Positions 1-11,941 of a DNA stretch of 64,000 nucleotides are shown here, piece after piece (within the stretch, counting starts at the first letter, position 1; each line of letters starts with the position of its first letter). The notes below the pieces were generated by a model. The model did not search any database and was not told where the DNA came from. It saw only the letters and a list, made by a program, of their open reading frames with translations. Origin of the DNA: Amphirosellinia nigrospora (lineage: Eukaryota > Ascomycota > Sordariomycetes > Xylariales > Xylariaceae); assembly GCA_004123355.1 (NCBI GenBank), contig SCHM01000002.1, positions 11,381,569 through 11,445,568 on the forward strand. Reading direction: 5' to 3'. A program made the position numbers and the translations under genes.

Positions 1-3000
1 CCCTTCACCGCCAAGACAGCTTGATGAGCTGAACCCTACTATGACGATCTTTCTTTCGAATCACCGGGTTCACAGCCAAGAGGGGGTGAGATTCTCAAGT
101 CATTCAATGACCACATGCGCGATAAGTGGACCGGTGAAGCCGTCGGCGGCCGCAAATATGTCCGTACTGGGCGAATGATTAATTGGATGCGAAAAAATGA
201 AACCAATAGCGCAACCGCTAACGGAGGTCTTCTTCTTGACGATGTTTATGAAGCGTCACATAAGCATCGATCCGAGTTTCCCCCTGTCGAGTGGAAGCAA
301 CTCTCCAACGACAATTGCATCATCTTGTTTGGCCTGCTCACAGCTCTGGGGTATGGGTGTCTTATCGACGTATTAAAGCGACACAGTATTCAGGATTACT
401 TGCGCAAGAGCGGCAAGATTATCGAGAAAAAGATGTTGAAAGACCAATTCGAGAACGATACCAGCTTACAGAAATTCATGGATGATTTCGAGCGCCGTAG
501 GTGGGAGTTTAGCCCCATCAAGTTTGACTTACGCATGGATCGTATTCTAGAAGATAGCCGCTACGTTTTACCGTTTTGTCATAAGGAACGCATCAATCTC
601 AAGGGGCAACAGCTAAACTGTACGAGGTGGCTGTTGAGGAAGACTTTGTCCTAGAGAGCCTTCGTGTGGTCATTCAAGGTTCTAGATACCATGACACAGC
701 CCTTGGAACCGTAAGCATAATCATGTTTCTGTCCTAATCCGCCTTTAATAAGATCACTTTACCACCTGTTATTATAGAAAGAAGACTGATGATTGCTTCA
801 GTGCTACCGATTTGCGTTCAAATCATATAGCGAGGAGTGGGAGGACATTTATAAAATCGAAAAAAATGCATTCAATGGAATTGGGCACGAACAAGACATG
901 ATTAAATGTTTAGGGACGGTGCAATGTGTTGACGAACACCAAACTTCACACGAACCTACTACCAATCACCAGCAAAGATCTTACAACATCCTTTTGGAGT
1001 ACGGAGAGGATGATTTGAACGAATACTTCTTTGTCCACAGTCCCCCGACTCTTGGCCGCGAGATAATTGATTTCTGGGAAAAGCTCTTGCAAATTGCTGA
1101 TGCCCTTCGACGAGTACACAATCTAGAGAAGAAGAAGAATAACGGTAACTCGATTATGTTTGAGGGTAAGAATTTCAGTCTCTACTATCAACTAAGAAGC
1201 GAGTGCTAATGAAATCAGTTGTCATGCTGACGTAAAGCCTGACAATATTCTACGTGTACAAGGCAACTTTAAACTGGCTGACTTTGGATTTGCAACTTTT
1301 GTTCCTCGCGATGAGGGGTCAATCTCCCCGGTTGGTGGTACAGATACATATGGTAAGTACATGGTTCACTCTTTATGTCTTATTTCACTAGGGAAGATCG
1401 ACTCGCTGACAGATTTCCAAGGCGCCCCTGAGTTTTTTCAAATGATTACAAAACAAGCTAATGCTGGTAACTTGTGTACCGTCACAAACACTATTGATAC
1501 ATGGTCTTTTGCATGTGTTATTTCTGTTGCAGCCACGTGGGTTGTGCTAGGAATGCAGGGAATACAGCAATTTCAAACGGTAAGAAAAACTGCAATTAGG
1601 AAGATCAAATCGAATTCAAACTCTACTACTGCACACAGTTTATCCGACGACACTTTCCATGATGGATCTGGCGTTCTCCATGACGTTACCAACTGGCATT
1701 TCTATCTTTGCCAGGTCATGAGAAAATCCGATCCGATCTCGCATAGGCTTCTTGACCTAATTGACCAAGAAATTTTGAGTCAGGGCCCGGATAGCCGGTT
1801 AAGGTCAGCCGATCTCTATGAGAAGTTGAAAGGCCTGCTGGACGTAGCCAAGAAGGATCTTGACGAAGACATCGCGGAATCTATTATCGAAAGCATGATT
1901 TCTTTCGATAAAACCGCACCGTCCACCATGGAGGAATATCAACGCCGATTAAAAGCAAGCAGTCGAATTGGACTACCAAGGGATAACTCAAAACATGCTA
2001 ATAAATCGGCTCGGCTCACGAACGTCGTACCAGCGAAGGTAGCTCATCGCCAAGTCTTGGAGACACGGAGTCAGAGTTCTCTTAGCAGTGAGGAGTTCCA
2101 CCCTAGGAATGCCCCCAACTTTAGCTCCTCACTTTACCCGGCAAGCACGACTTCGGCCGCTCGACTGCAAGAATACGACCCTAAAGCCTTGCCCCCATTG
2201 AGAACATCGACCGTTATAAATGCTGCAGATACAGCTATTTATAAGGAATACTTGGCACTTCGGGAAAGTAAAGGCCTGTTCAAACGCGGTCTGTTTCGTC
2301 CCAAGGAGGATCCATATCTTTCTTCGTTTATTAAAGGCCGGGACATTGTCAGTGCTTTCCCGCGATTCCCCTAGCTAGCTGTCGTTGCTAACACTACTAT
2401 AGAAATTCATAGTCGATAATGGGACGAGTATGAAGATGCACTGGCAAAATGTCAAAGTGACGCTGCTGGTACTAGCCGAGAAGGTTGTAGCCTCTGACGA
2501 TGATGGGGTGGATTTGGTGTTCCCCTTTGGCGATAAACATGGCTGTCGAAACGTCAAAAACCCCTGGGGAAAGTTCGGCACAGCCATGGACCATGTAGGG
2601 GAACTCATTTCCACAGATCCTGAAAAGCCACTTGCTACAGACATGGCTAAGACGCTCGGCGAAGCGTTTCAAGAATATGAAAGAAAAAGGACGAAACAAA
2701 GAACGACATTGATTATCCTAACGGATGGAGTATGGGAAGGGTCTGTCCAGCCAAACGAGGTCGAGGAAAAGATAGCGCGTTTCTTCCAAAATTCTACGAG
2801 AACTAACAGCTTTGAGAACCGGCCTTTTACGATACAGTTTGTGTCATTCGGCGATGCGGCAACTGGTAGGCTAAATGCGTTGGATGATGGCATGGCAACA
2901 AATACAAAATTCCGTAAGTAGCAATACAAGCGATTTGAGAGTCAATATGCTAATTACGGGGGTAGAGATGTCATTGATCACGAGCCGTGGACCGGAGTTC

Positions 3001-3155
3001 CAAACAAAATGATCCTTGGCAGTGTAGATCAAACTTTTGATACCGCTCTGACGAGCCCATCAGCAAATCAGCCGGAGATGCTTACTGTTCAGCCTCAACG
3101 TTCCGGATTGTTTCGTCGACGGTCTTCAAGGTCAACTCAAGGAAGACCTGGATAA
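1..3155 (+). CDS. Protein kinase fused to a C-terminal vWA-like domain (5' partial)
   Basis: The reading starts outside the left edge. An N-terminal helical region (to about 590) leads into a Ser/Thr kinase domain: the ATP-binding Lys is in FAFKSY, the catalytic loop reads CHADVKPDNIL (HRD replaced by HAD), the metal loop is DFG (LADFGFATF), and TYGAPEFF follows. A low-complexity linker (about 1900-2340) joins a vWA-like domain that opens with a MIDAS-like DNGTS motif and has ILTDG further on. Introns: 711-801, about 1166-1218, about 1352-1427, 2348-2402 and 2914-2967. Frame breaks near 30, 603-606 and 1164-1166 each fit loss of one base, the last two in G runs. The kinase is probably active (Lys, Asp and DFG present). 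The substrate is unknown; a signalling role is inferred only from the domains. Confidence 0.78.
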
Positions 3156-3858
3156 AAATGAAGACCTCGGTGACCTACGATAGATTTATCCCTAGAACTG
3201 TATGGAACATGTTCATGTCAGTCAAGCCAAAAACCCATCATAAACCGCCTGACACAATAATAATAGTGCCGATCGGGATTCGATTTTCTCAACATGTATA
3301 GTGTGGCTAGCATACTCTATCGCGGCACCTTGCACAGCAGGATTCTGTTAACGAGTTGCCTTTTTAATTCTCGATGCGACGGATATTCTGTCAAGTTGTG
3401 GGAGCTCAACTATACAATGGGAAAAAGTCACACTGGTGGAAATTCACGCTCACGCATTTTTATCCTCCCTACTTTTGACGCGTAAAGCTCATAAGGGGCA
3501 TTGTCTTATGGGTAATCCCCTTTTTTGTTGCTGTTCCCCCTATATCTTGTTCGGAGGTCCACATAAAAGAAGTGTTGATGCCAACTGACTATAGGACCGA
3601 GCGTAAGGCGTCCCAAAGACGACCAAGTGTTCAATATATAGTACAATCGAATTACCCGACATCTTAGAGGGGGCTCATCGCATCGATGTTGAGAGATAAG
3701 AAAGGAAACTCGTATCTAATCAATAAAGGTTACACCGTTCCCGACTATTCTGTAGCGCTTCAGATGCCTAGGCATTCATAGTATATATAACTTATAGTCG
3801 CTATGATTTGTTCACGTTACACATTAGTGATCAAGGAAACTGTATCACATGTATGACT
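3156..3858. other. Intergenic, no gene seen
   Basis: There is one 63-codon open stretch at 3294-3485 but it lacks coding character and has no recognisable motif. I see nothing else before the MITE that follows. Confidence 0.6.
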
Positions 3859-4459
3859 GTCACGAGTCCAGTACACGTATAGTCAACTGCAAGCAGTCAA
3901 GTGCTCGACTTGACAACGTTCTACCTTTTGTAGTGTTGTGGTATAGTGTTGTAGTTCTGTATCATGACAATGACTGTGCTATGCCTGCCTGATGCTGTTG
4001 CCTGTTCCCTGTCTTGTCAATTTGCCTCGATAGGTACTATTAGTGACATGGACCTTCTCCCTCCCAAAAATAAATTGCATGGTATTTTGGTTTGATTAAT
4101 CTCGGTTTAACCAATTCCTGTTGATGCTATGGTTATTACAAAATCAGAGAGAATTAACCCTGGAGGGAGGTGGGATTTAAAGAAATCTACTAATGAAATT
4201 ATCTCCATCAGAATATTATCTATAGAAGTAATAACTCAAAGATAGAGTAGAAACAACAAAGGATAAAGACATCCATGAATAATAACGGGAAATCAACTAA
4301 CGACAAGCCTCGTTACAAACTGTTGCTCTAGTGACACAACATACACCTGTGTCATGATACAGAACTGCACACTATACCACAACACTACAAAAGGTAGAAC
4401 GTTGTCAAGTCGAGCACTTGACTGTTTGCAGTTGACTATACGTGTACTGGACTTGTGAC
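3859..4459. mobile_element. MITE with about 110-bp terminal inverted repeats
   Basis: Positions 3859-3969 and 4350-4459 are near-perfect inverted copies. The left end begins GTCACGAGTCCAGTACACG and the right end closes with its complement, with one difference in this outer part; only a handful of mismatches occur over about 110 bp. The 380-bp interior is AT-rich with no open reading frame, so the element is non-autonomous. I could not fix a target-site duplication: the flanks both carry ACT but the spacing is not symmetrical, so the superfamily stays open. The high arm identity suggests recent insertion or selection on the ends. Confidence 0.85.
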
Positions 4460-5301
4460 AAACTGAAAAGTTGAGCTCTGGTTAATCCCTGTAACTGAGG
4501 TGGGCCTCGTCCTCCCTCGGCGACCTAAGACGGGTGCTTGCTCATACCTACACAATTACAATTGATAACGAAATCTAACAATACTTTTATCCCTTTCTGC
4601 AAAATGGAGCCGTGTTACCTAACATAATATCAATCAATTGCTTGAGCTGTCAAGTTTCATCTGCACAAACACTCACATCCAATACATCTTGCTTGACACG
4701 TCAATCTTTTTTCCCTTGAAACGATCACAGCGCGACAACTTCTTGTTCCTACTCTCGTTGTCACTCCCGTTATTATTAAAGCTGAAATATAACTAATAAA
4801 TATTGCATGTTTGTTGCCCAGCACTCAATTGACCCTTCCTCTTATATACCTAGCTTCATTCTTATAATACTTCTTTGTATTTGCTGCGTTCTTCAGTGAA
4901 TCTATCCGATCCTGTATAACACGAAAACATCTATTCGAGTCGTTTGAGCTGCATTAAGATCCATTCTTGCGTCCATCCTTCATCATATTTGAGTCACTCT
5001 AACAACGCAGTAAGTACCCGTATAACCTTTCTTTGTTCATACCAAACACATTTCTATGGCGTTCTTAGCTCTGTACACAGCAGGCATCCGGGGTACAATC
5101 GGTTTTAATACCAGCGGCATGAGTCCGAACCTCAGGTACACTTGAATGTGTCCTGCGATGTGTATATAGTTAGGCATCTCCAAAAGAAGTTCTTTATCAA
5201 CATCTCTGTACTTCCCCTGCCCCGACACCACTCCCACTAGCAATTAAAATGTGACTGACAGAAGGTTTCAGAGTGTTATCAGTTACTAAGAGGTAGCGAT
5301 A
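4460..5301. other. Upstream region of the Q/P-rich gene, possible 5' UTR intron
   Basis: The stretch is AT-rich. A GTAAGTACCC splice-donor-like site at about 5010, preceded by CAACGCA, could start a leader intron ending shortly before the ATG at 5302. This is inference only; no coding region is supported here. Confidence 0.3.
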
Positions 5302-6039
5302 ATGAACAACGGGAGCAGAAACCACGGCTTCCATGACAGCTCGCACACGCGACGCTCATCGTCAGGATCCTCCTACATGTCATTCAATCCAGAGGCGGTG
5401 GCCTTCAATTGCTCGCCACCAGCAACTCACGGGCACCCGGTACGGCAAAATAGCTATAGCCGAACCGGCCGGGGAAGAGGCAAGACTCAGGTGGGACCCT
5501 TCTCTCTACCGCAGCCTGGACACCACCAAGTACAAACACAACAACAGCCTCTGATGATGCAAGTGATGGGATTTCCCTATCATCAAAGCCCAGCGCCGTT
5601 TACATCTGGACCAAGCTACCAGCCCATGTACCCCATGATGTCCCCCAACCCACCACAGACATTTGCGGGGTTCCAAGGCATGCCGTTCCCGCTACTGCCT
5701 CCTGGTTTCCAGCAACATGGACAACAAAGTTCAGGGTCAGAACATCACAGCCCATGCCAGAACGTACGTAGGGAATCATGATATGAGTAAGCCGAGTTGC
5801 TGCAAGATACTGACTCGTAATGGCAGGACGCTGGTTTGATAGGTGAAGAATCTAAATCTGCAAGGCAAACAGGAACTCCAAGAAAGTCCCACGGACGACG
5901 CAAGCCATCTGACACGACTAAGAAGATGGTCAGGCGGAAGTACAGCGCCGAATTTGAAGCAGCACGTGGCTTCGAGGATAGCGATATCTATGCACCCAAA
6001 CTCATGTCACCGGACAGAAACTGGACTCGCTCAAAATAA
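5302..6039 (+). CDS. Low-complexity Q/P/M-rich protein of unknown function
   Basis: Two exons, 5302-5763 and 5827-6039, are joined across a 63-bp intron (GTACGT to GGCAG) and give about 224 residues. Residues 1-65 are Ser/His/Arg-rich with an RTGRGRGK patch. Residues 65-150 are rich in Pro, Gln, Met and Phe, like disordered or prion-like RNA-binding segments. Exon 2 is basic (KSHGRRKPSDTTKKMVRRK) and ends in a short acidic/aromatic tail. No folded domain is recognisable. The RG motif, disorder and basic tail would suit an RNA-associated or nuclear protein, but that is inference. The ATG at 5302 is the first in a frame that stays open. Confidence 0.6.
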
Positions 6040-7230
6040 AAGATTCCCGTTGATCGCCTATGCATACCGAAGGAAACAAGCAGAAGCATCAGACACAAGC
6101 GAGAAGATTGCAGGGCAGATGATGATATCAAGAAAAACAAGGCGGACGGAACTATTGCCCCTGGAGGGTAAAATGGGACGCAGGTTCGTTGCCCTGTAAG
6201 ACGGTAATGAATAGAGCGCCACTGGAGGTAGGTTTGGTGCACGCAGAGCAGGCGAGATTAATACTTTAGAAGTGAGCCAGCATCCTTGGTCTAATACCCA
6301 GCATCTTTTATAAAGAGGAGGAGTGGAATTTGTATTACAGCGTTTGCCAAGGTGAATGGTGTTGCTTCGCCATAAACCCTCTCACGAAAGGATTCATAAT
6401 TTAGTAATGACTACAGTTTCGTAGCACGAACACACGCTGGAGCTTACCCATCGGCATTTTACGTTGCTTATTCCGCGAATATATTCTTGATAACCCTTTA
6501 TAATCCCCTATTATGGGTAAGCCCTCGGGAAGTGCACCCCGTACAACCTGTTTTCGACCGAGGCCGAGGAACTAACAAATACAGTACGGATGTGACAGGA
6601 ACTTCAGGCCCTTAGCAGAGCGACCTCTTGGGTGCTATTTAAGAGTGGATTGAGATATTGGAGGGGAGATCCTTCAGTGCGACCTCGGAGATTAGGCTTC
6701 AAACAAGACACAATATCGACGGTTCGTTCTAAGTACAGATTATCCTTCATTAAAGGGTTCATTTGTTATCTGTACCGCGAGAGTCACCAAGAAACCCTTG
6801 TAAGAGCTAAGAAGCCGCTCATATGGGCAGTCAAACAAGACCAGTTTCGCGTAGAGCGTGATTGCTGCTTCTTCAGCCGTATCCACGATAAATAGGGGTG
6901 ACGGTATTATTATATATGTAGTAGTGTATTCACATGATAAAAACATCCTGTTATTATAATAGCGATGGATGAGAAGAAGAACGTATAATAGACTTTCTCT
7001 TCCCAGCTTTAGTCATCATTCTTGGGGTATCCATCGGATTAGAGGACCGATCCCCTCCTAGATAGGCTGATATCATTCCGCATCCCCAAAATAGCGGGGC
7101 TTGTGTTGAAGCTGACCCGAGTCCTCACATCTCGCATATATCAAACAAGCTGCTCACTGTCGGAGTTTCTACAAGGTTGACAGATCAAGTACCACCAGTC
7201 ATAGCAGCAAGCTTGAAAGGGGTATTCATA
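6040..7230. other. Intergenic, no supported gene
   Basis: Short open stretches occur on both strands (for example around 6632-6895), but none begins or continues convincingly and none shows a motif. The last part is the presumed amidase promoter. Confidence 0.5.
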
Positions 7231-9090
7231 ATGCCTGACAACCCGACGACGTCGAACGCCGGGACGGTGACGGCAGAGGAGCTCAAGCCGGTTCTCAAGA
7301 AAGCCGGGCTCGAGCTATCCGAGCCTCTCGTCGAACACTTCAGCGTATTGCTCACCACGTTTGACGCCGCGGTACGTTCGCTGCCAGACGACGGACCGGT
7401 ACAGCCGAGGCCGAACTTGGAGAAATATCCACGAATTGACATCCACATCCCCGAAGATACGGACTTGGGCGGCTGGGCAACCAAGGTACGCTGTCGCTAA
7501 GTTCTTCTTCGACACATCACGCCAACGGTATATTCTATCGGCACTTGCTTACTTCGTATACAGGTAACGGCGAAATGTACCACCCCAAAGAACAGCCTGC
7601 TGGCGGGTCGGACGGTAGCCCTCAAGGATAACATAGCCCTGGCGGGGGTGAGGTGCACCAATGGTACAGGAATGGTCGACTGGGTTCCCGGGTCGACGCG
7701 ACAATCGCTACCCGAATTATGGATGCCGGGGCTACGATAACGGGCAAAGCCGGTTAGATCCCTTAGATCCTCCGAAGTGTTAATGTCATGAAACATTGTT
7801 CCCGTAACTAACCATGCGTAGCGTGCGAGAACGCTTGCCTGGAGGGGGTTTCGTGTACATCGGTCACCGGCCCCGTGCAGAACCCCTACGCAGAAGGATA
7901 CAGCGCCGGCGGCTCCAGCAGCGGGTCCGGGCGGCTCGTGGCCACGGGGTCCGTCGATCTCGCCATTGGCTGCGACCAAGGCGGGAGTATCCGAATCCGG
8001 CCGCGGCCTGCGGCATTGTCGGACTGAAGCCGACGTGGGGCCTTGTCCCGTATACCGGCATCCTGAGTTTGAATGCCATGATAGACCACGCCGGACCGAT
8101 GACGAAAACCGTGCGAGACTGCGCCCTTCTTCTCGAGGTTATTGCTGGGCCCGATGGATGGGATGACCGGCAGCCGCCCATCGAGCTCATGGGGAGTCCG
8201 CCAGAGTACGTGCGCGACGTGGATGCCTTGGTGGGATTGCCCAAAGAGACCATGCTAGATGGGATGAAGATTGGTATCCTGCTCGAGGGGTTCCAGATTC
8301 CTGGACAAGACCAACATGTTGCGGCGTCTGTTCGCTCGGCAGCCGAAAAGTTCAGCGAGCTGGGAGCGAGTGTATCTTCCATTTCCGTGCCGACGCATTT
8401 GGAAGCTACAACTGCGTGGCTGTGCTATATATTCGGGTCGAGCTCCCCGGGTGCATTGCTGGGGGATAGAGTAGGGCGCAAACAGCTAGAGTTCACGGAT
8501 CGATGCGAGCTGGTCGGCGACACGCTAACGCAGGCGCACTTTGATGCTCTCGGGCCCGGAGCTGCATACATGCATCTCACATACCTTTGGGCTAAAGAAC
8601 ACTATGGCCCTGGACTTCAAGCCCGATGTACGAATTTGCTAAAGGCAGCTAGTGTGCGTAAATAGGTAGCCCCTCTCACTCGCTCTAGGAGAATCTGACA
8701 AGAGGGTAGGACAACTACGATCGAGCATTGAAAGAAGTTGACGTTCTTATAACACCTACGGTGCCCGCACCGCCGCCTCAGCTCCCTGCTTCAGGATACA
8801 GTTACGAGCCATTGAAATTCTTCAGCCTCGCAACCGGTCTCTTGGCCAATACTAGCCCTTTCAACAGTGAGCAGAACCCCCCGAAAATAACAAAACTTCT
8901 GATTAACACGAGCATTCAAGGTAGTGGACATCCTGCCCTTTCGTTACCCGTCGGATTTTCTCCCGCTCTCGAGGACCCAGGCGTGAAGCTGCCAGTGGGG
9001 ATGCAGATCATCGGTCGCAAGTATAGGGACATTGATTGTCTCAAAGTCGCCGCGGCTTGGGAGAAGGCATTTGACTGGAAATCTCTGTAG
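7231..9090 (+). CDS. Amidase signature family hydrolase
   Basis: Four exons (7231-7485, 7564-7752, 7822-8653, 8710-9090) code for about 552 residues, the usual size of fungal amidases. The Ser-cisSer-Lys triad is visible: Lys in VALKDNIA, the Gly/Ser-rich loop in [11 protein letters not shown], and the nucleophile Ser in [11 protein letters not shown]. The C-terminal PTVPAPPP and [10 protein letters not shown] motifs are also family hallmarks. It hydrolyses an amide to acid plus ammonia; the substrate cannot be told (acetamide, indoleacetamide and others are possible). Two frame breaks, at the GGG near 7690 and the CC near 7997, each fit one missing base. The ATG at 7231 is preferred over the non-ATG extension upstream. 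It converges on the ThuA gene, 50 bp away, and lies near an amino acid permease. Confidence 0.9.
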
Positions 9091-9140
9091 AATGGAACAC
9101 CATAGACGTCGAGAGTCGTTAAGTAATTGCGTAGGGTTCA

Positions 9141-9814
9141 TTAAACGATCCGCGCCGCCCAAAGAATGCCGTTCAACACATGCATCATGAAAGCCTCGTC
9201 CTGAAATGCCTCGTCGAAATGTCCAAGAGCAGTGTAGAATGACCTGCCACCGTCGAACTCGCGACACCAAGCGAGGGGGTGGTCGCTACCCATCGTGCCG
9301 CCTTCGTAATGCGACTCGTCCGTTGATAATAGCACGGTTACTTTGTCGCGCGGGTTGCATGTGAAATTGTACCACTCGTCAAACCACTTGAACTCTTCTG
9401 GGAACCCGGATACTATGACATGATCCTTGTTCTCAACCCTTACCAGGCCGTGCTGCGGCTCTGGGTGATTTGTGAAATACGCGCCAACAAGCTCGCCATA
9501 CCATGGCTCTGAGCGCATGCCTGATGAGGCACAGTGGATGCCGACGAATCCCCGCCGCTGTTGATGTACGTCTTCAACCCATGAAGCTGGTCTTTCGTGA
9601 GAAACTCGCCGCTAGTCGATAAAAAGACGATAGCTTTAAATTGTGATAGAAAGTCAGCGTTTATCAACGACGCATCCTCCGACGCCTCAACGGTGAAGTG
9701 TTTAGTCGAAGCTCCGAGACGCGCGAGGCCGTCGATCCCTGCTGGGATGGAGTCATGTCTATAATCCACCGTTTTACTGAAGACAAAGACACGAAACTTT
9801 TCTTGGTTACTCAT
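9141..9814 (-). CDS. ThuA-like domain protein (glutamine amidotransferase-like fold)
   Basis: The protein has about 224 residues and starts MSNQEKFRVFVFSKT. It shows the ThuA pattern: a beta strand then TVDYRHDSIPAG, AIVFLSTSGEFLT, a GGGFVGIHCASSG segment, and the late motifs HPLAWCREFDGGRSFYTALGH and the C-terminal GILWA. ThuA-fold proteins are linked to sugar (trehalose) catabolism in bacteria; fungal members are uncharacterised intracellular proteins, so no reaction is assigned. The frame breaks in a four-C run at 9550-9553 (plus strand); one more base there restores the conserved G-x-H segment. It is convergent with the amidase. The upstream in-frame codons before 9814 are not needed for the domain. 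Confidence 0.85.
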
Positions 9815-10289
9815 TGCGGGAGCCAATGATAGAGTCAAACTGAATCTGGGTAGGTGGATGTTGGTTGATGGAGCTACCTATGTACCTTTGAGTAGTAGGT
9901 AATTGTTTATATGCACCCCGCACTTGCTAAAATGGGGTGAAATTAGAGAGTTATCTGCTGGAGCTCGGTTTTTTTCGCCGGGAAAATTCAGATAGAATCA
10001 GCTATGGGCGACTTTGATGCAGAAGCAGCTGAAAAAATCAAGGCAATGCTGATGTCGCATCGATCCATGTCATAGTAATTTAATACACATGAGTTTTTCC
10101 CAAGTCAGAGCAGGACAGCAGTAGTCATGGAAAAGCTATAGCTCAATAGCAGACGAATCCCGAGAAGATGGGGCGCAAACTTCGAATACTCAAAGGGGCA
10201 GGTTTCGCGTATAAACAGAAGCATGATTACACAGACAAGCGGGGATATCTCGAAAAGATAAATTGATCTGGCTAGATGCATTCAAAAAA
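9815..10289. other. Intergenic between ThuA and permease genes
   Basis: The region holds the ThuA promoter (minus strand) and the permease 3' end. A 24-codon open stretch at about 10004 (starting MGDFDAEAAEKIK) looks protein-like but is too short to support as a gene. Confidence 0.4.
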
Positions 10290-11941
10290 CTACGCGACCC
10301 AGAACCAAATCCTCTCCAAGAAATTCCTCGGCGTGGCCTCCGGCCACGTGCCTTCAAGACGATCGGCTTCAGCCTTACCGCTCCAAAGATCCATCTCGCC
10401 AAGCGGGACAAGCCTGGTCTTCTTCACAAGCTTATATCCAAAGAAAAGGGTCAAGAAGATCGGCACATCGATATACGTGGGACGAACGTCTTGGCGCTAA
10501 ACTTGCCGGGGAAGAAAGCGTCGAAGCCGTTAAAGAAGGCAACCACCACACAGAAGCAGAGAGCAAAGTATGCCAGAAAGGGCTGCAGGGGCGCCTTATA
10601 CGGCAGAGAGTCGCGTGAGATGCCATTGTGGCGTAGGCCGTAGTAGAAGCGTAGGTATGTGATGCATAGGGATGACCATACGATGAGCGTCGACACGGCA
10701 GAAAGGCTCGAGAACCAGAAGAAGACCTCCTCGCCGCTGTTGCTGACTGTGAGGTAGCTCAACAGCCCGAGCAGCGTGGTGGCTGCGACGCACGCATAGG
10801 GGACGCCCCATCGCTCAAAGGTGAAGAATCGAGGCGCCTTGCCGTCGAGCGCCGCTGAGTACAGCACGCGCGTCGAGGCGTAGAAGAATGAGTTACCGGC
10901 GGACCAGGCGGAGGTGAGAACCACGGCGTTAATGATGGAGGGCAGGACCGCGATACCACCGTTTTCGATAGCGATGACGAAGGGGCTGGCCGCAGCACCG
11001 GGGGCGTTATTGCGAATGGCGTCGAGAAGACGCCCATCTTTGGACGACACACACAGAGTGACTAGGAATATGGCGAGCACGTAGAACAGAGCAATCCTCC
11101 AGAAAACGCGGCGAATGGCCTTCGGAATGTTACGGCGCGGATTTTCGGTCTCGCCCGAGGCGATGACGACCATCTCGCTGCCGCCGTAACTGAATGTTGC
11201 CTGGATAAAGACCTTCCAGAACGCGAGGAAACGGCCCAGCGTCCCGCCGACGAGGTACTCGTTCATGGGGCCGGGGTCCATCCAGTAGCGGAAACCGATG
11301 CGTTCGCCGGACGGGGTCCCGCCGAGCGTGATGATGAACATGAGCAGGATCAGCCCGACGATGGTCGTCAGCTTGACGGCGCCGAAGGCGAACTCGGCCT
11401 CGCCGTAGATACGTACGGGGAAGCAGTTGACGGCGACCATGGCAAAGAGGAAGAGGGTGATGAGCGCCGCCGTCGGAACCGTGTTCGGCCAGTAGTCGAC
11501 GATGACGACGCTCACCGTCACCTCGATGGGCACTCCAATGGCGATCTGCCACCAATAGTTCCACGAAATAGCAAACCCCAGGGCCTCATCGACATAACGC
11601 GCCGCGTAGATGGGGACCGCGCCGGGAAGAGGCAGGTACGTGGCCATCTCCCCCAGACTGTGCACTACGCAATATACGTTGAAGGCAGTGATTAGGTACG
11701 CCAGGAAGGCCGACAGAGGACCCGCAAGGGAGATAACCTGCCCGCTGCCGACGAAGAGCCCCGTACCGATAGCCCCCGAAAGTGCCATGAACTGCACATG
11801 GCGCGACTTCAGCTTTCGCTCAAGGGTGCCGACATTCCGATGCTCGTGCTCGGCTTTTGAATCATCGGCAGGGTCATCGTGGGGAGTCGTCGGATCTGAC
11901 CTTGACTCCTTCTCGTGACTTGCCCCCTCGATATCAGCCAT
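10290..11941 (-). CDS. Amino acid permease, YAT (GAP1-like) family
   Basis: This single-exon gene encodes about 550 residues with a hydrophilic acidic N-tail (about 45 residues) and roughly twelve membrane segments. The family signature GAIGTGLFVGSG lies at the start of TM1. Other hallmarks are the SLGEMATYLP motif, the FSYGGSEMVVIASGE consensus and the PRRNIPKAIRRVFWRI loop. It would import amino acids with protons across the plasma membrane. The frame breaks at the GGG around 10480-10482; restoring one base extends the tail through LVPLGEMDLWSG to a stop at 10290-10292, matching the usual family length and its conserved tail. Start ATG is at 11941. Specificity is not predictable. Confidence 0.92.

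Noticed and set aside
5037-5243. Minus-strand 68-codon frame upstream of the Q/P-rich gene
   Set aside because: No motif; overlaps the probable leader of a plus-strand gene.
10004-10075. 24-codon frame MGDFDAEAAEKIK...
   Set aside because: Too short and no splice donor or homologous context to support a gene.
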